The notes beneath the pieces were generated by a model. That model was not told where the DNA came from and made no database searches. It worked only from the letters and a program-made list of their open reading frames with translations. Of a stretch of 64,000 nucleotides of DNA, positions 48,176-57,700 are shown piece after piece; within the stretch, counting starts at the first letter, position 1; each line of letters starts with the position of its first letter. The DNA is from Clostridiales bacterium. GTDB taxonomy: Bacteria; Bacillota; Clostridia; Oscillospirales; Acutalibacteraceae. Both the position numbers and the translations under genes were made by a program. The stretch is from the NCBI GenBank assembly GCA_012840445.1, contig DULI01000007.1, positions 1 through 64,000 on the forward strand, given 5' to 3'.

Positions 48176-48562
48176 TTATTTTATTATCTCTGTGACAATT
48201 TCGATTATGTTTTTAATAATAGGCAGGGCTAAAATCACAATGGCCACCTTGCCGGCCAAATCAATCTTGCCGGCAAGGGAGGTTTGTCCCGAATCGCGGC
48301 AAAGGTCGCCCGCGAACTGGGTTATGTAGCATATGCCCAAAGCTTTTAAAAGTATTGCGAAATATTCCCGTTTTACACCAGCTTTGGTAATAATGCTGCC
48401 TACTTCGTTTATTGCGGGCAGGAAGGTGTTTATCAGCATAAACAGCAATATGCAGCCCGCTGCGGCAACAAGCAGCATGGAGTATTCGGGCTTGTATTGG
48501 TGCAGAATTATCCCAAGCACGCATGACAACAAAGCAAAGGCTATTATTGATGAAAGTTCCAT
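48176..48562 (-). CDS. spoIIIAD: Stage III sporulation protein AD
   Basis: SpoIIIAD is a small membrane component of the channel. The 128-residue protein contains three to four transmembrane helices, beginning IIAFALLSCVLGIILHQ, with the characteristic ITQFAGDLCRDSGQTSLAGKI loop. It starts 2 bases after spoIIIAC. Confidence 0.93.
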   Translation of the reverse strand: MELSSIIAFALLSCVLGIILHQYKPEYSMLLVAAAGCILLFMLINTFLPAINEVGSIITKAGVKREYFAILLKALGICYITQFAGDLCRDSGQTSLAGKIDLAGKVAIVILALPIIKNIIEIVTEIIK

Positions 48563-48563
48563 A

Positions 48564-48758
48564 TTATAACCTAAAAATCGATTTGATTGTGTCGAACAAA
48601 ACGCTGATTTCCCGAATTATCATTAAAAGCACTACAATTAGCCCCGCTAATGTCGTCAGCATTGCCTGCTCGTCCCTGCCCGAGCGGACCAATATCTGGT
48701 GAAGCACCGCCACAATTATTCCTATTGCCGCTATTCTGAATATGAAATCAACATCCAT
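48564..48758 (-). CDS. spoIIIAC: Stage III sporulation protein AC
   Basis: SpoIIIAC is a two-helix membrane component, related to the N-terminal part of SpoIIIAD. The 64-residue protein begins MDVDFIFRIAAIGIIVAVL and has the motif LVRSGRDEQAMLTTLAGLI, typical of the family. Confidence 0.93.
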   Translation of the reverse strand: MDVDFIFRIAAIGIIVAVLHQILVRSGRDEQAMLTTLAGLIVVLLMIIREISVLFDTIKSIFRL

Positions 48759-48779
48759 TTGCTCACATCCCTATATTTT

Positions 48780-49283
48780 TTAGATCAGAAGCAGGGCGAC
48801 TGCCAGCCCGCTAAATAACCCAAGCAGACAAAAAAGCCTGCCTTTTTCGCTGCTTTCTTTTCTTGCGTTTTCAAGCGCCCGGTTAAGAATGGAAATATAT
48901 AAGTTACAGTGGGTAAGTTGACCTTGCAAATCGCTTTTACCAAGCCCTTCAAAAAAGGACGCGAAGGTTTCGGTGTCCTCTGGGCGGGCAAAGGGCGCAG
49001 CCACTACAGCACTCTTTATATTCTTCAGGTTCCATCTGCCTTTTTGGCACAGAGTTTGTAATTCTGGCAAAAAACAGAGCTGCGAGTACCGTTCACAATT
49101 TGTGTAGTTTTTCAACAACGTTTCGGTGTCAATACACGTATAACGGATTTGCTCTTTTATGTCCTCTATTAGCATCAGAAAGCTCGAAAGCAGGTTTACC
49201 CTTGCCGAAAGGTTATATGATTTGAGCATTCCTGCCCCCGTAAAGGCCGCCACTAGTGCGATTAGACCTGCTAATTTCAGCAT
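48780..49283 (-). CDS. spoIIIAB: Stage III sporulation protein AB
   Basis: SpoIIIAB is a membrane-anchored subunit with a helical domain, partner of the SpoIIIAA ATPase. The 167-residue protein has a transmembrane helix at each end (about 1-20 and 148-167). The start at 49283 is supported by GGAGGAAG upstream and by the N-terminal helix, which is conserved. It overlaps the 3' end of spoIIIAA by about 70 bases. Confidence 0.92.
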   Translation of the reverse strand: MLKLAGLIALVAAFTGAGMLKSYNLSARVNLLSSFLMLIEDIKEQIRYTCIDTETLLKNYTNCERYSQLCFLPELQTLCQKGRWNLKNIKSAVVAAPFARPEDTETFASFFEGLGKSDLQGQLTHCNLYISILNRALENARKESSEKGRLFCLLGLFSGLAVALLLI

Positions 49284-50226
49284 AAACTTCCTCCAAATTG
49301 TATATCTTCATTGGGGAACCCACAGGCTTGCTTAACATAACAACGCTGGAAATTGCCCCGCTTTGGAAAAGTTTTATGGCCTGTTTTCGCATGATCAGTT
49401 CTTTTATGCTCCCCGCGTGAATTGTGGTTATTATTATCACCCCGCTGTTGAGAGACTCTTCAACAGCTTCTATCTCTTCAAGCGTCCCAATCTCGTCAAA
49501 GGCGATAATATCGGGCGACATGGTACGCAATGCCATTTGTATGCCCTCTGCCTTGGGGCAGCCGGTAATCACATCGGCACACAGGCCTATATCATTCTGG
49601 GCTTCTCCCGCATACACCGCGGCAAGTTCGCCGCGCGTGTCTATTACCGCTACTTTATAAATGCCGCCGCACTCTCCGGAAGAAAGCAGGCGTATTAAGT
49701 CCCTTAGTACGGTTGTCTTCCCACTTCCGGGCCCGCCTGCCAGCAGTATCCCGCCCTGCCTGTGCAGGTGGGTAATCCCTGCGGCGCACCCGTGAATTTC
49801 CTTTGCAATTCGAATATTTATTGAATTTATTTGCCTTTGCGAAATTATATTTTGCCCGTCTGACACCACCGTGCCGCACACCCCTGCGCGGTGGCCGCCC
49901 TTCATGATAATGAAGCCCTGTTTTATCTCTTCGTGATGTGTATGCACCGAAAAGCTGCAAAGCTGTGAAAAACACTCGGCAACGTCTTCTACCGTTGCAT
50001 ATAATGTGCTTTGTCGGGGCAGGAAGCTTGCCTCCCCTGTTTTGTTTACAAAAAGCTGTCCGTTGCAGGTAGTAAGCATAACAGGCTTGTTTGTCCTAAT
50101 CCGAATCTCCTGTGTTTGGGCCTTGATTTTTTCGGGCAGTTTGTCCAGTACACTGCGAATTCTTGGGCATACACCGTAAAGTGCACTGTTGAACCTGCCC
50201 GCTAAATATTTTATATCCATTGGCAT
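49213..50226 (-). CDS. spoIIIAA: Stage III sporulation protein AA (secretion-type ATPase)
   Basis: SpoIIIAA is the cytoplasmic ATPase that powers the SpoIIIA channel in the mother cell. The 337-residue protein has the Walker A motif LAGGPGSGKTTVLRDLIR (about 164-181) and the Walker B IIAFDEIGT. An N-terminal region with TQEIRIRTNKPVMLTT precedes them. It heads the eight-gene operon. The first ATG (50226) lies 4 bases after AAAGGAC, and the second is at 50220. A good sigma-E-type promoter stands 30 bases upstream. Confidence 0.95.
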   Translation of the reverse strand: MPMDIKYLAGRFNSALYGVCPRIRSVLDKLPEKIKAQTQEIRIRTNKPVMLTTCNGQLFVNKTGEASFLPRQSTLYATVEDVAECFSQLCSFSVHTHHEEIKQGFIIMKGGHRAGVCGTVVSDGQNIISQRQINSINIRIAKEIHGCAAGITHLHRQGGILLAGGPGSGKTTVLRDLIRLLSSGECGGIYKVAVIDTRGELAAVYAGEAQNDIGLCADVITGCPKAEGIQMALRTMSPDIIAFDEIGTLEEIEAVEESLNSGVIIITTIHAGSIKELIMRKQAIKLFQSGAISSVVMLSKPVGSPMKIYNLEEVYAEISRSNRTSGGLYGGRNAQII

Positions 50227-50254
50227 TCTGTCCTTTAAATTTACGGTCTGCTAA

Positions 50255-50283
50255 AATATATGTACAACCTGTCCGGACTATGC
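50255..50283 (-). promoter_or_regulatory. Probable sigma-E promoter of the spoIIIA operon
   Basis: GCATAGT (50277-50283) and CATATATT (50255-50262) are 14 bases apart on the minus strand, fitting the sigma-E consensus well. Sigma-E control is known for this operon in Bacillus. Confidence 0.5.
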
Positions 50284-50287
50284 CTGT

Positions 50288-50322
50288 AAAAACAAAAATC
50301 CCGAGAGCTTTGTACTCTCGGG
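50288..50322 (-). terminator. Terminator after murC
   Basis: CCCGAGAG (50300-50307) pairs with CTCTCGGG (50315-50322), followed by ATTTTTGTTTTT on the minus strand. Confidence 0.85.
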
Positions 50323-50338
50323 TTATTATTGTATTGTT

Positions 50339-51730
50339 TTATTTAGGCTGTAGTTGTTTGGTCAATCTGTCACGTATTTTGTAGGCAGCCTTATATATAT
50401 CCCCGCCGCCCATAGTGATTACTATATCGCCCGGCCTAGCACTTTCGCAGATATAATCGGCAACCTCGTCAAAGGTATCAATTACTGTGCAGTTTTTCAG
50501 CCCTTTGGCAATATCGTATGAACTAATATTGTAAGTATTTTTTTCCCTTGAGCCCATTATCGGGGTAAGTACCACCTCGTCGGCAATGGAGAGTGCTTCT
50601 ATAAAGTCATTAAGAAGCATGGCGGTTCTTGAAAAGGTAAAGGGTTGGAAAACCGCCACGAGCCTGTTAAATGGCAGCCTTTTTGCGGCTGACAGTGTAG
50701 CTTTGATTTCGGTCGGGTGATGGGCATAATCGTCGACCAGACATACTCCGTTTGTGTTTGCTAAAATCTCGAACCTTCTGCCAGCGCCGTGGTAGGTTTC
50801 AAGGTCTTTGGCTATGTTTTCAGGTTCTACGCCTAAATAGTGGCACACTGAAAAGGCCGCAAGAGCGTTGTAAATGTTATGCTCGCCCGAAATGTGAAGT
50901 TTAACCCGCTGCGATTGTCCGTTAAAAACAACAGTAAACTCTGTTCCGGTATCGTGCACGTCAATATCCTGCGCAACGTAATCGTTGCCGTTTTGCAGGC
51001 CAAATTTAAATTTTTTAGCTTTTATATCCTTTGCGGCTTTAAGGGACAGTTCATTATCGCCGTTGACAAACACTGCGTCATCTGCAAGGGAGAGAAATTT
51101 ATGGAAGGAAGCCGCCATATTATCCATGGTCTTAAAGTAATCGAGATGGTCGTTGTCGATATTAAGCAACACCGCAATGCTTGGGGAAAGCTTTAAAAAT
51201 GTGTCCACAAACTCGCAGGCTTCGCAGACCATATAGTCGCTCTTTCCCACCCTGCCATTTGCGTCAATTAACGGAAGTTTTCCTCCGATTACGGCAGTGG
51301 GGTCGTAGTTTTCCATTATAAGTACCTGGGTTATCATGGAAGTGACGGTGGTCTTGCCGTGGGTACCGCATACGCCTATGCAGTTTTTATATCTTTTAGT
51401 CAGCGCGCCCAAAAGGTATGACCGTTCTATTGCAGGGATACCTTTGTTTCGTGCTTCAATAAGCTCGGGGTTGTCTTGGGAAATGGCTGCAGAATATACG
51501 ACCAGTTCGGCATTTCCTATGTTCCCGGCGCTATGCCCCATATATACCTGAATGCCAAGGTTTTTAACCCTTTGCAATGGTGCACTGTCGTTATTATCAG
51601 AGCCGGTAAGCTCATACCCCATGCTGTGCAAAATTTCCGCCAACGGGCACATCCCGGAACCGCCGATTCCTATCATATGAATCCGTTTTACATTATTAAG
51701 GATATTGTTAATATCAGCAACAGCAGCCAC
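50339..51730 (-). CDS. murC: UDP-N-acetylmuramate--L-alanine ligase
   Basis: MurC adds L-alanine to UDP-MurNAc in peptidoglycan precursor synthesis. The 463-residue Mur ligase has IHMIGIGGSGMCPLAEI near the N terminus, the ATP-binding GVCGTHGKTTVTSMI (about 110), the Mur motif LVDDYAHHPTEIKATL and HGAGRRFE. I chose GTG at 51730, preceded by GGAGTG. The ATG at 51763 has no ribosome-binding site and lies at or above the predicted transcription start from TATAAT at 51768-51773. It is divergent from dpaA. Confidence 0.95.
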   Translation of the reverse strand: MAAVADINNILNNVKRIHMIGIGGSGMCPLAEILHSMGYELTGSDNNDSAPLQRVKNLGIQVYMGHSAGNIGNAELVVYSAAISQDNPELIEARNKGIPAIERSYLLGALTKRYKNCIGVCGTHGKTTVTSMITQVLIMENYDPTAVIGGKLPLIDANGRVGKSDYMVCEACEFVDTFLKLSPSIAVLLNIDNDHLDYFKTMDNMAASFHKFLSLADDAVFVNGDNELSLKAAKDIKAKKFKFGLQNGNDYVAQDIDVHDTGTEFTVVFNGQSQRVKLHISGEHNIYNALAAFSVCHYLGVEPENIAKDLETYHGAGRRFEILANTNGVCLVDDYAHHPTEIKATLSAAKRLPFNRLVAVFQPFTFSRTAMLLNDFIEALSIADEVVLTPIMGSREKNTYNISSYDIAKGLKNCTVIDTFDEVADYICESARPGDIVITMGGGDIYKAAYKIRDRLTKQLQPK

Positions 51731-51767
51731 AGTATCACTCCAGAAACCAAATTTAAAACTCATAACT

Positions 51768-51796
51768 ATTATATTGCTTTTTTATATTAAAATAAA
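51768..51796 (-). promoter_or_regulatory. murC promoter
   Basis: A perfect TATAAT (51768-51773) lies 17 bases downstream of a weak TTTATT (51791-51796) on the minus strand. It is the only promoter candidate near murC. Confidence 0.4.
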
Positions 51797-51943
51797 CAAA
51801 AACAGTAAATAAAAGCTATATTTTTCTTTTTTGGGTTGGCAAGCCAATTGACCGCACTAAAACAATTACAGGTTCATAGAATGTTATAGGCATTAGGAGC
51901 CTAAATGCTAAAATATTAAATTCGTCGAAACAGGGCGGTATTT

Positions 51944-52819
51944 ATGGAAATACGCAACCTGAAATTCACAGTAATTGGCGGCGACAACCGCCAAGGGTAT
52001 CTTGCACAAAGCCTTGCTAAAGATGGCATATCAGTAACTGTAAACGGTCTTGAAAAGCTGGGCACACTTGATAAAGTTAAACCGGTCATTGAAACAGCCC
52101 AAGCCGTTAAAAATTCGGATGTTGTTGTATTGCCTGTGCCGGCAAGCAGGGATAATGTACTTGTTAACGCGCCTCACAGCTACAGTCCAATCTACCTTAC
52201 CGACATTTTCGCAGCCGCAAAACCCCACCAGATAATCCTTGGAGGCTTGCTGAACAAATCCCTGTATGAGGGCACTAGGGAAAAAGAATTGAAACTTATA
52301 GATTATTATGAACGGGAAGAACTAACCGTGCTCAACGCAATTCCCACAGCCGAAGGCGCTTTGGAAATTGCAATGAGGGAAACAAAAAAAACTATTTTTA
52401 AATCTAACTGCCTTGTTGTGGGATACGGAAGGATCGGCAAGGTTTTATCGAACATGTTAAAAGCTTTGGGCGCCAATGTTACCGCAACGGCGCGCAAATA
52501 CTCTGATTTGGCATGGATAAAGGCCAATGGGATTAACGGTATATTTACCGATGATATACTAAATTACATAAGCCAATTTGACATTATTTTTAACACAGTA
52601 CCCCATCTAGTTATTGGAATGCGGGAACTGTTGTGCTGCAAAGAGGACGTTTTAATAATCGATTTGGCATCCGCTCCCGGCGGCGTTGACTACAACGCCG
52701 CGAGCCAATGCGGCATAAAGACCATCCACGCATTGTCGCTTCCCGGAAAGGTAGCGCCTGAGAGTGCCGCAGAAATAATAAAAGAAACGCTGATTAACAT
52801 AATCAAGGAAATCAACTGA
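51944..52819 (+). CDS. dpaA: Dipicolinate synthase subunit A
   Basis: DpaA (SpoVFA) with DpaB converts dihydroxytetrahydrodipicolinate to dipicolinic acid, the spore-core calcium chelator made in the mother cell. The 291-residue protein has an N-terminal Rossmann-like domain (FTVIGGDNRQGYLAQ) and a second NAD(P)-binding domain (VVGYGRIGKVLSNMLKALGA). The gene is on the plus strand, divergent from murC. The upstream region has two small inverted repeats, TTGGC-AA-GCCAA (about 51836-51847) and GCATTAGG-AG-CCTAAATGC. A clean sigma-K promoter was not identified. Confidence 0.95.
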   Translation: MEIRNLKFTVIGGDNRQGYLAQSLAKDGISVTVNGLEKLGTLDKVKPVIETAQAVKNSDVVVLPVPASRDNVLVNAPHSYSPIYLTDIFAAAKPHQIILGGLLNKSLYEGTREKELKLIDYYEREELTVLNAIPTAEGALEIAMRETKKTIFKSNCLVVGYGRIGKVLSNMLKALGANVTATARKYSDLAWIKANGINGIFTDDILNYISQFDIIFNTVPHLVIGMRELLCCKEDVLIIDLASAPGGVDYNAASQCGIKTIHALSLPGKVAPESAAEIIKETLINIIKEIN

Positions 52820-52858
52820 TACTATTCGCCATAAGGCATTGAAAGGTATGATAAATTC

Positions 52859-53437
52859 ATGAAAGGGCTAAAATTAGGATATGCAATGTGCGGGTCTTTC
52901 TGCACTTTGGCACAGTCGATAGAACAGCTTAAAGTATTGAAAGACGCCGGCTGCGACATATATCCCATTATGTCTAAAATCCTTTATACCACGGATACGC
53001 GCTTTGGAAAGGCCAAGGATTTCATTAAGCAGGTAGAAGCTATATGCGAAAGGTCCATAATTCATGATATTAAGGAAGCAGAACCGATCGGGCCAAAAAA
53101 TATGCTTGACATAATTGTAATAGCCCCCTGTACGGGGAACACGCTTAGCAAACTGGCAAACGGAATAACCGACACGCCGGTTACTATGGCGACAAAGGCG
53201 CATCTTAGAAACAACAAGCCGGTTGTAATAGCGCTGGCTACAAACGACGCGTTGGGCGCCTCGGCCAAAAACCTTGGGCTTCTATTGAATACGAAAAACA
53301 TATACTTTGTGCCCTTAAGGCAGGACGACCCAATAAAAAAATACAATTCACTGGTGTGCGACTTTACCAAGATAAAAGATACAATAGAAGCTGCGCTATC
53401 CGGACGGCAACTTCAACCGGTGTTTTTAAAAGATTAA
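52859..53437 (+). CDS. dpaB: Dipicolinate synthase subunit B
   Basis: DpaB (SpoVFB) is the flavoprotein-family partner of DpaA. The 192-residue protein has KLGYAMCGSFCTLAQ at the N terminus, IIVIAPCTGNTLSKLANGITD in the middle and ATNDALGASAKN, all typical. It begins 39 bases after dpaA and is followed by a strong terminator. Confidence 0.95.
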   Translation: MKGLKLGYAMCGSFCTLAQSIEQLKVLKDAGCDIYPIMSKILYTTDTRFGKAKDFIKQVEAICERSIIHDIKEAEPIGPKNMLDIIVIAPCTGNTLSKLANGITDTPVTMATKAHLRNNKPVVIALATNDALGASAKNLGLLLNTKNIYFVPLRQDDPIKKYNSLVCDFTKIKDTIEAALSGRQLQPVFLKD

Positions 53438-53439
53438 AA

Positions 53440-53476
53440 AAGTGCGAGCAGTAAAACTGCTCGCTTATATTTTTTA
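53440..53476. terminator. Bidirectional terminator between dpaB and the SGNH gene
   Basis: GCGAGCAG (53444-53451) pairs with CTGCTCGC (53457-53464) around TAAAA, with a T-rich tail on each side. It serves both convergent genes. Confidence 0.85.
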
Positions 53477-54103
53477 TAGTGTAACACCGACAGCCTTGCA
53501 CCACTCGCGCGCGATAAGGCCGTGGCCAGCATAAGACGGATGAACGCCGTCGCCTGATAAATAATTGCCCTTATTTTTTATGTATGCCGCTGTAAAAGGA
53601 CCGTCAAGGGGTACGAATGTAGCATCAAACTCTATGGCAAGCTCTCTGACCGCCTGAATACGGGGGTCCAGATCCTCGCGCCAGACCTTTTTCTCGGGCG
53701 CGTTGGGGATAAGGAAAGGTTCCATTATTATAATCCGCGCGCCGAGTTTCTCTTTTACATCAGTAAGCAGGCTGCGGTAACATTCGGTAAAATCCTTGAT
53801 TGGGCTTTCTACATTGGAATCATACCTTCGCCAAGTGTCGTTAATGCCAATTAGGATTGAGACTACGGTGGGCTTTAAATCAAGGCAGTCCTGCTGCCAG
53901 CGGTTTCTTAAATCGTATACCCTGTTGCCGCTGATTCCCTTGTTAATAAATTTAAGATTTAAGTCTGCAAGCTTGCTGTAAAGCAGGGATGAAATAACAA
54001 GCGGGTAGCCTACACCTAAGTCATACAGGTTATCGCGGTTTCTGCCGCAGTCGGTAATGCTGTCTCCCTGAAAAAGCACCACGTCATTTTTTTGCAACAA
54101 CAT
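53474..54103 (-). CDS. SGNH/GDSL hydrolase
   Basis: This 209-residue hydrolase is probably an esterase; the substrate is unknown. The catalytic blocks are all present: Ser in LFQGDSITD, Gly in GISGNRVYDL, Asn in IGINDTW, and Asp-His in GDGVHPSYAG. There is no signal peptide, so it acts in the cytoplasm unless exported another way. Relatives include carbohydrate acetylesterases. It is a single gene between dpaB and addA, with addA reading toward it. Confidence 0.88.
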   Translation of the reverse strand: MLLQKNDVVLFQGDSITDCGRNRDNLYDLGVGYPLVISSLLYSKLADLNLKFINKGISGNRVYDLRNRWQQDCLDLKPTVVSILIGINDTWRRYDSNVESPIKDFTECYRSLLTDVKEKLGARIIIMEPFLIPNAPEKKVWREDLDPRIQAVRELAIEFDATFVPLDGPFTAAYIKNKGNYLSGDGVHPSYAGHGLIAREWCKAVGVTL

Positions 54104-54160
54104 ATTTCCACCTTCTTATATAATTTAACCCATTTATTATAGACAACATTACTTTAATAA

Positions 54161-57100
54161 TCAATCTTGATTTTGCCATTTTACGGGAATTGCACGGTTT
54201 AAATAGAAAGAATACAGGTAGCATTCCTTTACCAGTTTTTTATAGTTTTTTGAAAGGGATTTGGCGTAGATTTCAAGCTGCTTTGAATATTCGGCAATTA
54301 GTTCTTTTTCGCTTAAGCGGTCGGTTTTAAAATCCACAATTACAAGCTGCCCGTCTTCATCGAAAACGCAGTCAACAACCCCCTGTACCACTACATATTC
54401 ATTTTTGATATTGTCCGGAATGCCGGGCTCGATTTCGCCGACCGGGATTTCGGTTAAAAACCGCAGTTCACGTTTTACGTTATTAGAGCTTTTTATTCGC
54501 TTAAACAGTTCGCTTTTAAAAAACCTTTCGATGGATTTTACATCTATAGCCTGGGCTTCCTCAAAAGAGATGTATTCCCACTCATAAAGTCGCTCAACTT
54601 CCGCCTGGATATCTTGGGCAGCCTTATTATAATCGGCAAACTGCATGAACTTATGGTTTGCGGTGCCCCTTTCGGCAGGAGTAAGCCCCGATTTTAACAT
54701 GAATGCGGGGCGGGAGTTAAAGTCATACTGCTTTGAATCCGACTCGTGTACAAGTTTTGAAACCGAGCTTTTGGCGGCGATTTTGTTTAGAGCGTCATAA
54801 GGGTATGTATAGCTTAACCTCTGTTTGATTTGCTGGTAAAACTGATCATCGACCTGCGGCATTTGCGGTATTTCTGCCCGGGTTTCGGTACGCTCGGGCA
54901 GCTCATTTATTATTTGGGCTTTGAATAATCCGCGGGTTTCGGCCGGAATTATATCGGCACCGGCTAAAGCCCTAAAATCCGAGCAGGAGGGGTGAATCAG
55001 GGCAGCCGACAAAATCCAGTCGGCATAGCTGTTTGCCGACATGATAAATGTTTCGCTTAATCTATTGTCGGCCCAGCTTCTTTCAAGTTTTAAGCCCAAA
55101 TTCGAAAGTTTTTCCTCTGGTTTTGATTCTGTGGTTATTAACACAAGCTTTTCCTTCGCGCGGGTCATTGCCACGTATAACAGCCGCATCTCCTCGGAAA
55201 CCATCCGGTTGTTGGCTAATAGTGCAATTATTGCCCTTGAAATAACGTTCTTTCGGACGCCATTCTCTTCGTCTATATATTTAAACCCAATACCTGCAAA
55301 TTCGTCAAGCACAAGCTGGCTTATGCTGTCCCTTGTGTTAAATTTCATACCGCAGTTGGCAATAATGCACACCGGAAACTCAAGCCCTTTGGAGGCGTGT
55401 ATGCTCATTATCCTAACGGTGTTTTGGCTTTTTACCGCTTCGGCCGATTTAAGCCCGTCGGAGTCTTTCAGCCTGTCAAGAAAGCCAATAAACGCCGAAA
55501 GCCCTTTGTAGCCGCTGTTTTCAAATTCGGTGGCGTAACTTATAAGCTGAAGCAGGTTTGCCCTTCGCCTTTCACCGTCTTCGGCTGCAAGCACAATTTC
55601 GGCATATCCGGTAATATCATACAGACGCTTAATTAGCTGGCCCACCGGCAGGGTATTGGCAAGGGTTCTAAAAGACCTTAATTTTTCAAGAAACTCGGCG
55701 CACTTTGCATTTCCGTTTTGTGCTGCCTGGGTAATGCTTGAGATAATGTTGCAGTCGGTGTTGTTTACCCTGATTTCTGCAATTTCGGTGTCGGTAAAGC
55801 TAAAAATCGGCGACATAAGTACAGACAGTACAGCCACATCATCAGAAGGCCTGTCGATTGCCTTAAGAAGTGAAGCCATGGTAATGATTTCGGCAGAATC
55901 CAAAAATCCTCCCACGCTTGAGCTTACCGGAATTCCGCGGCTCCTAAGCTCGTTAAAATAAACGGCAGCCTTGCCCTTGATTGTGCGTAGAAGTATTGTA
56001 AAATCGCCGTATTCCGCCCTGCGCAGTTTCTCGGGGTCTTTTTTATCCTGTAAAAGCATGCCAGATTCGACCGCGTTTTGTATGTAATCGGCGATAAACC
56101 TAGCCTCCTGTAATTCGGCTGAATCTTCCTCACCCTTTTGAAGCAAATATAACTCAACGGAAGGCTGCGGACTTTCAGGGTATTGGGCCAAAGGAATAAG
56201 CATTTCTTCATGCGTGTAGTCAACACCGCCACTGTTTCGCGACATGAATATGGAAAAAAAGAAATTTATAAACTCGCAAACTTCGCCGCGGCTTCTAAAA
56301 TTATTTTTTAGCAGTATTTTTGACGGGGAAGTTTTTCCGTCGTATGGGGGGTAGGCTTGTTTTCTTATCATGAAATTTTCCGGGTTTGCGTATCTGAACC
56401 CGTAAATGCTTTGTTTGACATCGCCCACCAAAAATAACTTGCTGCCGTTGTCTGAAAGGGCGTAAAACAGTGTGTCCTGCAGGTTGTTGGTGTCCTGATA
56501 TTCGTCTACCAAAACTTCGTCGTAACGCTGTGCAATTTCCCTGGCTATTTCGGTGGGTTTTATTTCCCCATCCTGATCTTCAACAAGAAGTTTCAGCGCA
56601 AGATGTTCAACCGCGTCGAAGGAAAGCACATTTCTACTGCGGCATTCGGTCTTTAGCTGCTCTGCAAACTCCCGCACAAGTTCCATAAGCTTTGATATAT
56701 GGGGGGAAAGTTCTGTCAGACGCTCTAGCTGTGTCTGGCTGCCGGTCAAAAACAGTTTTTTAAGGTCTTTTTTTACCATTTCCTTGATGGAGTTTTTGAC
56801 CATCGAGGCTGAAGATTTCAGCCGTTCGTCGTCAAAATTGCGAAGAGGCTTAAAAGCAGGTATGTCGAAGCTTTCAATGAAGTCGTAGGCGCCGTCCCAA
56901 TCCTTGTTTTCGAGTTTTTCATACAGCATATTTAGCTGGTCGATTATTGCACAAAAGGCGGCGCCGTATGCATTGAAAATTTTTTCATTACGGGACATCT
57001 TATTTAAAACATTCCGGGCATCGTCGGCGGCGGTTTTTACCATGTGTTTGGCATAGTCAAACAGAATTTCTGCCCAATAAGTTTCGTTTAAATCAGAAAT

Positions 57101-57700
57101 ATTTTTATACATGCCTTCTATCTTTTCAAACCATTTTTCTGGGAAAGGCATGGCGCGGCTTGAGTCGTAAATTTTTAATACAAAATCCTTTAAAACATTG
57201 TCACCGTAATCCGAACCCACAGCGTCAAGCAGAGCGAAAAAGCCAGGGTCGTTTTGATTATAATGGTTTTCAAAAACCTCGGTTATTGCCTTTTCTTTCA
57301 GCGGTTCCATCGCCGACGGATCGGCGATTTTAAAGTCGGGTTGGATGGAAAGGTGCTGAAAATTATCCCTTACAAGTTCAATGCAAAAAGAGTCTATTGT
57401 GCTGATTACCGCCTTTGACATTAATAGCTGCTGCCGCAGCAGCTTTGGATTGCCCGGGTTTTTGTTTATCTCTTCATTTAAGCGTTTTTCAATCCTTGCT
57501 CGCATTTCTGCCGCGGCGGCGTTGGTAAATGTGACTATGAGCAACCTGTCGGCATCGATTGGCTTTTGGCTGTTGGTGAGATGGTTTATAACCCTTTCAA
57601 CCAAAACCGCGGTTTTCCCCGAACCTGCGGCGGCAGACACAAGTATGGTACCCTTTCCTTCTATGGCGGTTCGCTGTTCGGGGGTCGGATTAAATGCCAT
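54161..57700 (-). CDS. addA: ATP-dependent helicase/nuclease subunit A
   Basis: AddA is the helicase and 3'-strand nuclease of the AddAB complex that processes double-strand breaks and recognises Chi. The 1179-residue protein has the Walker A SAAAGSGKTAVL near residue 25, motif II VLVDEYQDTNNLQ and further UvrD-type helicase motifs. A C-terminal RecB-like nuclease shows VVDCVFDEDGQLVIVDFKTD. ATG at 57700 follows GGGTG. It overlaps the end of addB, with coupled translation. Confidence 0.96.
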   Translation of the reverse strand: MAFNPTPEQRTAIEGKGTILVSAAAGSGKTAVLVERVINHLTNSQKPIDADRLLIVTFTNAAAAEMRARIEKRLNEEINKNPGNPKLLRQQLLMSKAVISTIDSFCIELVRDNFQHLSIQPDFKIADPSAMEPLKEKAITEVFENHYNQNDPGFFALLDAVGSDYGDNVLKDFVLKIYDSSRAMPFPEKWFEKIEGMYKNISDLNETYWAEILFDYAKHMVKTAADDARNVLNKMSRNEKIFNAYGAAFCAIIDQLNMLYEKLENKDWDGAYDFIESFDIPAFKPLRNFDDERLKSSASMVKNSIKEMVKKDLKKLFLTGSQTQLERLTELSPHISKLMELVREFAEQLKTECRSRNVLSFDAVEHLALKLLVEDQDGEIKPTEIAREIAQRYDEVLVDEYQDTNNLQDTLFYALSDNGSKLFLVGDVKQSIYGFRYANPENFMIRKQAYPPYDGKTSPSKILLKNNFRSRGEVCEFINFFFSIFMSRNSGGVDYTHEEMLIPLAQYPESPQPSVELYLLQKGEEDSAELQEARFIADYIQNAVESGMLLQDKKDPEKLRRAEYGDFTILLRTIKGKAAVYFNELRSRGIPVSSSVGGFLDSAEIITMASLLKAIDRPSDDVAVLSVLMSPIFSFTDTEIAEIRVNNTDCNIISSITQAAQNGNAKCAEFLEKLRSFRTLANTLPVGQLIKRLYDITGYAEIVLAAEDGERRRANLLQLISYATEFENSGYKGLSAFIGFLDRLKDSDGLKSAEAVKSQNTVRIMSIHASKGLEFPVCIIANCGMKFNTRDSISQLVLDEFAGIGFKYIDEENGVRKNVISRAIIALLANNRMVSEEMRLLYVAMTRAKEKLVLITTESKPEEKLSNLGLKLERSWADNRLSETFIMSANSYADWILSAALIHPSCSDFRALAGADIIPAETRGLFKAQIINELPERTETRAEIPQMPQVDDQFYQQIKQRLSYTYPYDALNKIAAKSSVSKLVHESDSKQYDFNSRPAFMLKSGLTPAERGTANHKFMQFADYNKAAQDIQAEVERLYEWEYISFEEAQAIDVKSIERFFKSELFKRIKSSNNVKRELRFLTEIPVGEIEPGIPDNIKNEYVVVQGVVDCVFDEDGQLVIVDFKTDRLSEKELIAEYSKQLEIYAKSLSKNYKKLVKECYLYSFYLNRAIPVKWQNQD

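Noticed and set aside
51848-51943. Sigma-K promoter for dpaAB
   Set aside because: CATAGAATG near 51876 resembles the -10 element, but the last positions differ and no good -35 is spaced correctly, so it was not listed.
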